From Chloroflexota bacterium (GTDB lineage Bacteria; Chloroflexota; Chloroflexia; JAMDCE01): DNA of 5,391 nucleotides. The notes under the pieces were generated by a model. That model worked only from the letters and a program-made list of their open reading frames with translations, was not told where the DNA came from and did not search any database. Numbering within the stretch: position 1 is the first letter of the stretch; every line of letters begins with the position of its first letter. The stretch lies in the NCBI GenBank assembly GCA_023489135.1, contig JAMDCE010000652.1, positions 14,173 to 19,563 of the forward strand, given 5' to 3'. The translations under genes were made by a program, and so were the position numbers. This document shows, piece after piece, positions 1 through 5,324 of the stretch.

Positions 1-86
1 TGACATCGTCGCCTAGCGCATAGAGGCATTAGGGTTCGACCTGGCGACCCTTCTGGTCTGCATCCGATTGCGCGGAACCAGTGTAA

Positions 87-105
87 GGGCGACCGGCGGT
101 CGCCC
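87..105 (-). terminator. Possible terminator hairpin downstream of the SDR gene
   Basis: GGGCGACC (87-94) and GGTCGCCC (98-105) form a perfect 8-bp GC-rich stem with a three-base loop, 46 bases after the SDR stop codon. The bases after it on the minus strand are TTACACT, a weak U-tract, so it is only a possible end of the operon. No gene is supported in the remaining bases 1-151. Confidence 0.4.
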
Positions 106-151
106 CGGGCCTAGGTCCTATAGGCTAAGACTCCTCGACAATGCGTATTCA

Positions 152-904
152 CTACTGTGCGGTCCATCCGCCGTCAACGAGAACAATCGAACCCGTCATG
201 AAATCAGCCTCGCCGGACGCGAGGAACAAGGCGGCATTGGCGACGTCTTCCGGTTGGCCGATCCGGCCCCACGGAACCTTGGAAACGAAATCTTGCCTGA
301 TCTCCGGCACCGAGAGCAGGTCTCGAGTCATCGGTGTCTCGATGATGGCCGGCGCCACGGCGTTAACGTTAATCCGGTGTGGAGCCAACTCCACGGCCAG
401 CGCTTTGGTCATCATTCGAATACCACCCTTAGATACGATGTAGGAGAAGACCCCCGGCACCGCCACCTCCGAGAACGTGGAGGCCAGGTTCACTATCTTC
501 CCTCCGGCGCCACGTCTCACCATTTCGGCTGCCACCGCTTTGCTGCAGAGGAACGTCCCCTTCAGGTTTACGTCCATAACCCTCTGCCAGTCATCTTCCG
601 TCGTTTCGAACATGGGAAGGTGCGACGTCACCCCGGCATTGTTGACCAGAATATCGATCTGGCCGAAGCGTTCCAGAGTGGACGCTGCCATGGCGGCCAC
701 ATCTTCGGCCCGGCTCACATCAACTCGCAAGGCGACGGCCGGGCATCCATCGCTCACTATGTTATCCGCCGTTCTCCGAGCTGAAGCATCGTTTACGTCC
801 GCGACCACCACGGCTGCGCCTTCGCGGGCAAACCGGATCGCGATGGCGCGTCCGTTTCCAGAGCCGGCTCCGGTTACAATCGCGACTTTGTTTGCAAGTC
901 TCAT
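152..904 (-). CDS. Classical short-chain dehydrogenase/reductase (SDR), NAD(P)-dependent
   Basis: This 250-residue soluble oxidoreductase is the usual length for a classical SDR and is complete. Visible motifs: the Rossmann dinucleotide loop TGAGSGNG (residues 11-18), an acidic Asp36 at the end of the second strand that normally favours NAD(H) over NADP(H), NNAG (88-91), and the catalytic tetrad Asn113, Ser142, Tyr155 and Lys159 (YIVSK). The C-terminal part has the family's typical GRIGQPEDVA and LVDGG elements. One small oddity is Ala in place of the Gly usually seen in the 'PG' after the sixth strand (residues 185-186 are PA). The ATG start is supported by GAGGAA six bases upstream; that site overlaps the stop codon of the hydantoinase gene, only 10 bases away, so the two are very probably co-transcribed and translationally coupled. 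The fold predicts alcohol/ketone interconversion; the substrate cannot be read from the sequence. It is the last gene of the visible cluster. Confidence 0.95.
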   Translation of the reverse strand: MRLANKVAIVTGAGSGNGRAIAIRFAREGAAVVVADVNDASARRTADNIVSDGCPAVALRVDVSRAEDVAAMAASTLERFGQIDILVNNAGVTSHLPMFETTEDDWQRVMDVNLKGTFLCSKAVAAEMVRRGAGGKIVNLASTFSEVAVPGVFSYIVSKGGIRMMTKALAVELAPHRINVNAVAPAIIETPMTRDLLSVPEIRQDFVSKVPWGRIGQPEDVANAALFLASGEADFMTGSIVLVDGGWTAQ

Positions 905-910
905 ATCGGA

Positions 911-916
911 TTCCTC
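911..916 (-). promoter_or_regulatory. Ribosome binding site of the SDR gene, overlapping the upstream stop codon
   Basis: GAGGAA lies six bases before the ATG at 904. It shares bases with the TGA stop (915-917) of the hydantoinase gene, the arrangement expected for coupled translation within an operon. Confidence 0.75.
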
Positions 917-2300
917 AGAGCGAAACTGAAGACAGGATTTTGGGCGAGATGCTGCGCCGGACGAACTCGCCGTCGCCCGCCTTACCGAACATCTGGCCGT
1001 TTTCGACTATGACCTTGCCCTTGGAGATCGTGGCCACCGGCCAGCCCTGGACCTTCATGCCCTCGAAGACGCTGTAGTCCGTGCCGTGATGCAGGTCCGT
1101 GGCTTGGACGGTCTTCTTGCACTGGGGATCAAGAATAACCAAATCGGCATCGCTGCCCGGTGCGATGACCCCTTTCCGCGGGTAGAGACCGAACAGCCGG
1201 GCGGGATTCTCTGACAGCATGGCCACCATGCGGTTGATCGAAATCACGCCCTTGGCAACTCCCTCCGAATACAGCGCAGGAAGTCGCATCTCGACTCCCG
1301 GCAATCCGACCGGGATCGTGGCGAAGGTATCGCCCATCAACTTCCCTTGGCTCGAGACTCCCGCGTCGTCGGAGCCGAGCACCTGCAGGGAGCCCCGAGC
1401 AAGGCCCGACCAGAGGGCCTGCTGGTGCTCCATCGACCGTATCGGCGGAATCACGGTCCAATTGCGTGCGTCGGGCCGGGCATAACATTCGTCCGTGAAC
1501 GCGAGGTAATGCGAGCAAGTTTCGGCATAAGCGGCCTGGCCTCTGCCCCTCGCCTCCTCTATCACCTCGACCGCCTCCTTGCTGCTGACGTGGAAGATGT
1601 AAACCGCCGAGCCGGCGAGACGGGCCAGATACACGGCGCGGTTGACTGCTTCACCCTCAACTATGGAGGGCCGGCCGGCCTCGAAGTACCTGGTGTCGGT
1701 CTTACCCTCTCTCAAGAGGCGCTCGGTGATGCCCTCAACCATGGCTATATTCTCGGCGTGAAGACCTACCAGCCCACCATACTCGCGCGCCTGTTGCAGC
1801 ATTCTAAACAGGGCGTCGTCATCCGACATCCAGCCCTGCTTGCGGTAGACCATAAAAGCTTTGAACGAAGGGATGCCATATTCGATGAGGTGCTTGATCT
1901 CATCGCAGGCGGTGGTGATTCCACCATGCAAGGAATAGTCGACTACGACCGAAGGATCGGCGAGCGACCGCCTGTTCTTGACAACCTCGGAGGTGGACTG
2001 CCCTGGTTTCTGAATGGCGAAGTCGATGAAGGTGGTGGTGCCTCCAAAAGCCGCCGCTACGGAGCCCTGGTAGAAACTTTGCGTAGAAGGCCCCATCCCG
2101 GAATCCTGCATGTGCGTGTGCGGGTCAATCCCACCCGGCAGCACGTATTTTCCTCGCGCTTCAATCACCCTGGCAGCCGGAACGTCGAGTTGGCCCGGCT
2201 TGAACACCCCTATGATCTCTCGCCCCTGAACGGCCACGTCGGCCTCAAGGGTAGACGAGGGAGACACGACTAACCCGTTCTTGATAAGGAGATCAAACAC
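915..2300 (-). CDS. D-hydantoinase / dihydropyrimidinase family cyclic amidohydrolase
   Basis: This 461-residue enzyme matches the usual D-hydantoinase length. The family hydrolyses cyclic amides such as dihydropyrimidines or 5-substituted hydantoins at a two-metal centre in the cytoplasm. All six expected metal ligands are present: His61 and His63 (DPHTH), Lys147 (SFK, normally carboxylated), His181 (LHAEN), His237 (FHVSS) and Asp311 (GSD). Tyr152, the usual oxyanion tyrosine, is also kept. The tail has the hydantoinase sequences NPARLFGLYPRKG and GSDADLVI. Oddities: the usual SPPLR is IPPIR (Ile284), the usual IPNG is IPVG (Val331), and the usual SDH is SDD (Asp312), all near the substrate pocket, so the substrate may be non-standard. 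I chose the GTG at 2300 because it begins with the typical FDLLIKNG and has GGGAG eight bases upstream; a GTG at 2387 in the same frame would add 29 residues that do not resemble the family. It sits between the ACMSD-like gene and the SDR gene. Family is secure, substrate is not. Confidence 0.93.
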   Translation of the reverse strand: MFDLLIKNGLVVSPSSTLEADVAVQGREIIGVFKPGQLDVPAARVIEARGKYVLPGGIDPHTHMQDSGMGPSTQSFYQGSVAAAFGGTTTFIDFAIQKPGQSTSEVVKNRRSLADPSVVVDYSLHGGITTACDEIKHLIEYGIPSFKAFMVYRKQGWMSDDDALFRMLQQAREYGGLVGLHAENIAMVEGITERLLREGKTDTRYFEAGRPSIVEGEAVNRAVYLARLAGSAVYIFHVSSKEAVEVIEEARGRGQAAYAETCSHYLAFTDECYARPDARNWTVIPPIRSMEHQQALWSGLARGSLQVLGSDDAGVSSQGKLMGDTFATIPVGLPGVEMRLPALYSEGVAKGVISINRMVAMLSENPARLFGLYPRKGVIAPGSDADLVILDPQCKKTVQATDLHHGTDYSVFEGMKVQGWPVATISKGKVIVENGQMFGKAGDGEFVRRSISPKILSSVSL

Positions 2301-2308
2301 TTTGCACA

Positions 2309-2313
2309 CTCCC
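2309..2313 (-). promoter_or_regulatory. Ribosome binding site deciding the GTG start of the hydantoinase gene
   Basis: GGGAG stands eight bases before the GTG at 2300. It favours the short start over the in-frame GTG at 2387, since the protein beginning at 2300 has the family's standard N-terminus. Confidence 0.65.
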
Positions 2314-2390
2314 AGAACTGAACACCTTTCAAGCCTCGCCTTTGACAAAATGCTGGCCAGGATGATTCGGTTGGTCGGTGAAATCACGAA

Positions 2391-2424
2391 GCTCGGATAA
2401 TCACTCTAAATTGAGTATCCGAGC
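2391..2424 (-). repeat. Inverted repeat spanning the stop codon of the ACMSD-like gene
   Basis: A perfect 9-bp inverted repeat, GCTCGGATA (2391-2399) and TATCCGAGC (2416-2424), encloses a 16-base loop in which a further three base pairs (CTC 2404-2406 with GAG 2413-2415) can form. The stop codon of the amidohydrolase (2401-2403) lies in the loop. On the transcript the stem is followed by UUCGUGAUUU, only partly U-rich, so it is a poor intrinsic terminator. It could act as a partial terminator or an RNA-processing/stability hairpin between the two enzyme genes. The repeat is directly seen; any function is inferred. Confidence 0.5.
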
Positions 2425-3390
2425 GGCGTTGCCGCCGAGAATTCGTGACTTGTCACATGACGATAGGCGGGTCTTCTTGATCTCGTCGATGGACCAGGCG
2501 ATGCCTATCGGCCAGGGACTGATCGGGAAGTCGCCGCCCACCACGATGCACTCGGCCCCCAGGCTATCGGCAGCGCATTCAAGGGCCACTCGATCCATGG
2601 AGTGGGAATCACCGAAGATTCTCCCTCTGTAATCGTGGAGCGACTTCAAGGGGAACACTGCCTCTCCTTCCACGGATTCTCTGGGGAAGTGGGAGTAGAA
2701 GTAGCTCATTAGATCGAACCGGCCGAAGAGAAACGGAATCGTGCCCCCCAACTGGCAGAACAGGAAATTGACCTCGGGAAACTTGTCGTATATGGAGTAG
2801 CGGACGAATCGGCCTATGCAGATTGTGGAATCGAGAAGCATCGATATCTCCGCCCGCAGCATGGTCGTGCTCGCCCTCTGCGTCTCTTTCCAGTAGGGGG
2901 TCAGGGCCACCGGATGGGCCATTACGGGCAGGCGAAGCTCCTGAGCCAGCCGAAAGATGGGCCAGAACTGCTCATGGTCGATGTAGAGGCCGTCGTAACT
3001 CGCCATCATCGACACGGCCTTGAGGCCCAGCTTGGTCGCCCCTCGTTCGATTTCCTTCAAGGCCGACGCCCCGGCGAAGGGGTCCACAGCAATGGTTCCG
3101 ACGAAGCGACCGGGATAGGCCTTCACCGCCTCGGCATAGCAGTCATTGACCGCCTTCATCCCTTCGTCGGAGCTAATTCCGGCAGCACGAAAGGATTCCA
3201 GAAGTATGGCCGATGGCACGAGGACTTCGACGTCAACCCCTACGTCGTCCATCACCTTAATGTGTTCACCGAGATTTGAGTAAGCGGGGCTTTCCCACAA
3301 AAAGCTCGTTGATTTCGCAAAAGTCGTTGACCTGAAAGCCTCCATCAGTTGAGGAGGGAAGTAGTGTCCGTGACAGTCAATCACTTTCAC
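2401..3390 (-). CDS. Amidohydrolase-2 family protein, ACMSD-like metal-dependent hydrolase/decarboxylase
   Basis: This 329-residue TIM-barrel enzyme belongs to the amidohydrolase-2 family, whose best known members are aminocarboxymuconate-semialdehyde decarboxylase (ACMSD) and hydroxybenzoate-type decarboxylases, acting in the cytoplasm with one divalent metal. Expected ligands are visible: His7 and His9 (DCHGH) on the first strand, His159 (MAHP), and Asp287 in GGDFP, the counterpart of the usual GSDYP. The oddity is at 213: the family normally has the catalytic His in H-G/L-G-G, whereas this protein reads FCQLGG with Gln213, so the general-acid/base His is absent. The GTG start gives the family-typical opening MKVIDCHGH and has AAAGGGA (3401-3407) ten bases upstream. 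The hydantoinase gene follows about 100 bases downstream; the MITE-like element lies just upstream. Reaction unknown: decarboxylation or hydrolysis are both possible, and reduced or altered catalysis is possible because of Gln213. Confidence 0.9.
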   Translation of the reverse strand: MKVIDCHGHYFPPQLMEAFRSTTFAKSTSFLWESPAYSNLGEHIKVMDDVGVDVEVLVPSAILLESFRAAGISSDEGMKAVNDCYAEAVKAYPGRFVGTIAVDPFAGASALKEIERGATKLGLKAVSMMASYDGLYIDHEQFWPIFRLAQELRLPVMAHPVALTPYWKETQRASTTMLRAEISMLLDSTICIGRFVRYSIYDKFPEVNFLFCQLGGTIPFLFGRFDLMSYFYSHFPRESVEGEAVFPLKSLHDYRGRIFGDSHSMDRVALECAADSLGAECIVVGGDFPISPWPIGIAWSIDEIKKTRLSSCDKSRILGGNAARILNLE

Positions 3391-3466
3391 CGGAGTCGCA
3401 TCCCTTTCTGTCGATTTAAATAATCCGTCTAAGATAATGCTGCCAGCCTGGTTGGTAGCCCCGCTG

Positions 3467-3498
3467 TGGTAGAGACGCAGCAGGCTGCGTCTCTACCA
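3467..3498. repeat. Perfect 15-bp palindromic hairpin (REP-like)
   Basis: TGGTAGAGACGCAGC (3467-3481) is the exact reverse complement of 3484-3498, separated by only two bases (in practice a 14-bp stem with a CAGG tetraloop). Palindromes built around GTAGAGACG...CGTCTCTAC resemble small dispersed repeats I recall from cyanobacterial and Chloroflexi genomes. It lies about 50 bases beyond the stop of the binding-protein gene, with no U-tract after it on the minus strand, so it is not a standard terminator. It could protect the 3' end of the upstream message or lower expression of the downstream enzymes. Confidence 0.8.
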
Positions 3499-3506
3499 GG
3501 ACGCAG

Positions 3507-3524
3507 GGCGACACCAATGTCGCC
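3507..3524. repeat. 7-bp inverted repeat with 4-base loop
   Basis: GGCGACA (3507-3513) and TGTCGCC (3518-3524) pair perfectly around the loop CCAA. It sits inside the MITE-like element, directly next to its right terminal repeat (sharing base 3524), and is best read as part of that element's secondary structure. Confidence 0.6.
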
Positions 3525-3546
3525 GGATTATTTAACTGGCGAATTG

Positions 3547-4767
3547 TTATCTCTGATACTTGCCGAGGACACTGACGGCGTAGTCGACGAACGAGTTATC
3601 CACCAACTTGTTCACGTCTATCTTCTCCTTGACGATTCCCTTTTCCATCCACCATCCCAGATCGTCGATCATTCCCTTTGTGTTGACATAACCGTCAGGA
3701 TTGATCCCCGCCGGAATCATCTGGTCGTACAGTGGAGCCTGCTTGACCGCCGTGTTCTTGATGAGCGATTTGACTACCTCGTCTTTCCCCTTGTTTTTCA
3801 CGAAGGCATCGTTGTAGTCGCGCACCGCCTTCAGATAGGCCACCATCCACCGCTGGGGTGTCCCGTCCTTCTTCACGGCGAATTGCGGCGAGTAAGTGAT
3901 GACCGAGATTTGCTGATTGGGATAAACATCGTCCGCGGTCTTGAACATCTTGCCGGCTCCCTGGGCTTGAGCAATCGCCACAAACGGCTCGATGACAAGC
4001 GCCACGTCAGCCTTCTTGTTAGCCAGAGCAGGAACCATATCGGGGATCGGAAGATGTATCAGCTCGACGTCGGAAGTGGTCAGGCCCCCTTTCTTAAGGG
4101 CCTTGTCCACGACGATATCCTGCCCTGTTCCCTCAAGTCGGCCTACTATCTTTCCTTTCAGGTCTTTATAGTCCTTCACGGAATCCACCAGGTCTTTGCG
4201 GACGACAAAAGCGTTAAAACCGAAGCCGGGAGGCATGCTTCCTTTGTCGGCCACCACCCTCATGTCCAGCCCACGAGCCACGGCGTTAAACAGGCCGGCG
4301 TCTGGTGTGGGCACGGCAACGTCCACCTGCCCGGTGGCCAGCGGGGCCAGCATCTGGACGCTGCTGTCAAACTTCTCGACGACAACGTTGAGGCCCTGTT
4401 CTTTGAAATAGCCCTTGTCCTGAGCGACGAAGACCCCCACATCAGAGATCAGCCCTACCAGGCCAACTTTGATGGTCACTTCGCCGGCCGGCTTTGGCGG
4501 CAGTTGGGTAGATGGTTTGGGCGCCGCCGGTTTGGCTGCCGCCGGTGCACTGGTGGGACTGGCTGCTGGAGCTGTAGCCTGCGTGGGCTTAGCCTGCGCG
4601 GTCGCTGCAGGGGCTGGAGGCGCCTTGGTTGCCGCCGGAGCAGCAGGAGGCGCCTGGGTTGGCGCCGGTGGGGGCGGGCTCGCACAGCCGATGGACAGTG
4701 AGATAACCATAGCCAGAGTCATGGCCAAGACCAATACGCGGGTCGAGGTGTCACGTCCCTTAGTCAT
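3547..4767 (-). CDS. ABC-transporter substrate-binding lipoprotein, NMT1/SsuA (NitT/TauT) type
   Basis: This 406-residue protein should be anchored outside the cytoplasmic membrane and deliver a small ligand to an ABC permease. Residues 1-27 form a lipoprotein signal peptide (Lys/Arg-containing start, hydrophobic VLVLAMTLAMVISL, lipobox LSIGC with Cys28). Residues 29-95 are a Pro/Ala/Thr/Lys linker, and the binding domain begins at GEVTIKVGL (about 96) and has NMT1-family features: KGYFKEQGLNV, ATGQVDVAV, the DLKGK region, and the DNSFVDYAV tail. Homologues bind sulfonates, nitrate, taurine, pyrimidine precursors or riboflavin; the ligand cannot be predicted here. The ATG at 4767 is preferred because GAGGAGG lies six bases upstream; a TTG at 4773 abuts the Shine-Dalgarno site and cannot be the start. 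No permease or ATPase gene is in the window. Its position among enzyme genes suggests it imports their substrate. The long linker points to Chloroflexota. Confidence 0.93.
   Translation of the reverse strand: MTKGRDTSTRVLVLAMTLAMVISLSIGCASPPPPAPTQAPPAAPAATKAPPAPAATAQAKPTQATAPAASPTSAPAAAKPAAPKPSTQLPPKPAGEVTIKVGLVGLISDVGVFVAQDKGYFKEQGLNVVVEKFDSSVQMLAPLATGQVDVAVPTPDAGLFNAVARGLDMRVVADKGSMPPGFGFNAFVVRKDLVDSVKDYKDLKGKIVGRLEGTGQDIVVDKALKKGGLTTSDVELIHLPIPDMVPALANKKADVALVIEPFVAIAQAQGAGKMFKTADDVYPNQQISVITYSPQFAVKKDGTPQRWMVAYLKAVRDYNDAFVKNKGKDEVVKSLIKNTAVKQAPLYDQMIPAGINPDGYVNTKGMIDDLGWWMEKGIVKEKIDVNKLVDNSFVDYAVSVLGKYQR
4483..4683 (-). repeat. Low-complexity region encoding the Pro/Ala-rich lipoprotein linker
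   Basis: The DNA is strongly skewed to GCC, GCA, CCG and CCC codons and contains many imperfect repeats of units such as gccgccgg. It encodes residues 29-95 of the binding protein, a flexible tether between the lipid anchor and the ligand-binding domain. The skew also creates long open frames on the other strand and in other frames, which are not genes. Confidence 0.8.
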
Positions 4768-4773
4768 CTGCAA

Positions 4774-4780
4774 CCTCCTC
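4774..4780 (-). promoter_or_regulatory. Strong ribosome binding site of the binding-protein gene
   Basis: GAGGAGG, close to the ideal Shine-Dalgarno sequence, lies six bases before the ATG at 4767. It fixes that ATG as the start and is the strongest site next to those of the other genes here apart from the gamma-subunit gene, consistent with high expression of a binding protein. Confidence 0.8.
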
Positions 4781-5024
4781 TATTTGCAGTCACGCGATAT
4801 TGTGGATCGCTAGGTTAGAACAAGTGACCGCGATGTCCCGGCAAGCCACGACCACGTCGTCATCAATGACTATCGACTACTTCTTTGGCAAGCACTCGGT
4901 GAGGTCAGCGCCGGTGCTCCCCCAACCTGCTGCTCCCGCCGATACCTCCTCCCGATAATGATTCCTTCTGCCCGTTTGCCAGCTGTCAGCCCCAAGATGG
5001 AATGATGGATCGAATTGGACAATC
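4781..5024. other. Intergenic region between the gamma-subunit gene and the binding-protein gene
   Basis: These roughly 250 bases hold no open frame with a plausible start, ribosome site and protein-like composition; the longest minus-strand frame here (4870-5109) runs back into the gamma-subunit gene in another frame. I see no clear terminator hairpin after the gamma gene and no good -35/-10 pair before the lipoprotein gene. The length would suit a promoter or leader for the lipoprotein gene, but none can be pointed to. Confidence 0.4.
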
Positions 5025-5324
5025 CTAGAGCTGAAGCTGGATGTTGTGCAGGATCGGCATGCCGGGGGCCGTGGCCTCTACGTCCACTTGGGTTCCACAA
5101 CCCGGGCAATAGAACTCTCGATACACCATCCAGTCTTTGTCCGGCCCTAATCTTCCCGGTTGGACCTCCCTGGGATCTCTTTCATAGACCAAGCAGCCTA
5201 ACTTGAAGTTCTCGTCAGCGTCCCCATAGTTGAACCCGCACTGCGTACAGACCGACACCAACCGGCCTTCCTGGCGCACTATGTCCACGTATGGCGTCAA
5301 GTGAATTACATCTTCAGGTGCCAC
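5025..5324 (-). CDS. Acetone carboxylase gamma-subunit-like zinc-finger protein
   Basis: This small protein of 99 residues resembles the gamma subunit of acetone/acetophenone carboxylases, ATP-dependent enzymes whose large subunits belong to the HyuA/HyuB (hydantoinase A/B, oxoprolinase) family. Two cysteine pairs, CTQCG (Cys26, Cys29) and CPGCG (Cys73, Cys76), should bind one zinc; the second lies in the family-typical stretch FYCPGCGTQVDVEA followed by PGMPILH. At 99 residues it is shorter than the characterised acetone-carboxylase gamma subunits (about 165-170 residues) and appears to keep mainly the zinc-binding core. The GTG start at 5324 directly follows the TAA of the upstream gene, with GGAGGTG (5331-5337) six bases before it, so the two are translationally coupled. 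That coupling fits a subunit made together with its large partner. Family assignment is from recognised sequence pattern; whether it serves a carboxylase or an ATP-dependent hydantoinase is open. Confidence 0.8.
   Translation of the reverse strand: MAPEDVIHLTPYVDIVRQEGRLVSVCTQCGFNYGDADENFKLGCLVYERDPREVQPGRLGPDKDWMVYREFYCPGCGTQVDVEATAPGMPILHNIQLQL

Larger units (their letters stand above)
3416..3535. mobile_element. MITE-like 120-base non-autonomous element with 12-bp terminal inverted repeats
   Basis: The left end TTAAATAATCCG (3416-3427) and right end CGGATTATTTAA (3524-3535) are perfect reverse complements, 120 bases apart outer end to outer end. Inside lie a perfect 15-bp hairpin and a 7-bp hairpin, plus a weaker stem (3439-3445 with 3453-3459, one G-U pair). 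Both outer ends are TTAA, so the element may be flanked by a TTAA target duplication with true terminal repeats of 8 bp (ATAATCCG/CGGATTAT). It contains no gene. It fills almost all of the gap between the binding-protein gene and the ACMSD-like gene. Terminal repeats are directly seen; mobility is inferred. Confidence 0.55.

Noticed and set aside
68..784. A 238-codon plus-strand open frame
   Set aside because: It is a shadow of the SDR gene; its product is Arg/His-rich with no domain, and it has no ribosome binding site.
1347..2273. A 308-codon plus-strand open frame
   Set aside because: It is antisense to the hydantoinase, whose catalytic motifs are complete; the plus-strand protein shows no recognisable motif and no good ribosome site.
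2301..2387. N-terminal extension of the hydantoinase from an in-frame GTG at 2387
   Set aside because: The 29 extra residues are unlike the family, and a better placed ribosome site supports the start at 2300 with the usual FDLLIKNG opening.
3387..3401. Four-codon mini-frame (MRLR) whose stop overlaps the GTG start of the ACMSD-like gene
   Set aside because: Its ATG directly abuts the purine-rich AAAGGG, leaving no room for ribosome binding; it is short enough to be chance.
3467..3498. CRISPR repeat or intrinsic terminator
   Set aside because: There is only one copy, so no array, and no run of T follows the stem on either strand, so it is not a standard terminator.
3466..4701. A 411-codon plus-strand open frame
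   Set aside because: It lies antisense to the clear binding lipoprotein gene, starts inside the palindrome and ends in an Arg/Gly/Trp-rich stretch produced by the Pro/Ala linker on the other strand. No family features.
4469..4813. Plus-strand Ala/Gly-rich frame resembling a membrane protein
   Set aside because: The composition is the antisense image of the GC-skewed linker codons, and the real lipoprotein on the minus strand explains the sequence.
4859..4870. Small palindrome GTCAT-CA-ATGAC upstream of the lipoprotein gene as a possible operator
   Set aside because: Only five base pairs per arm, easily expected by chance, with no second copy or promoter beside it.
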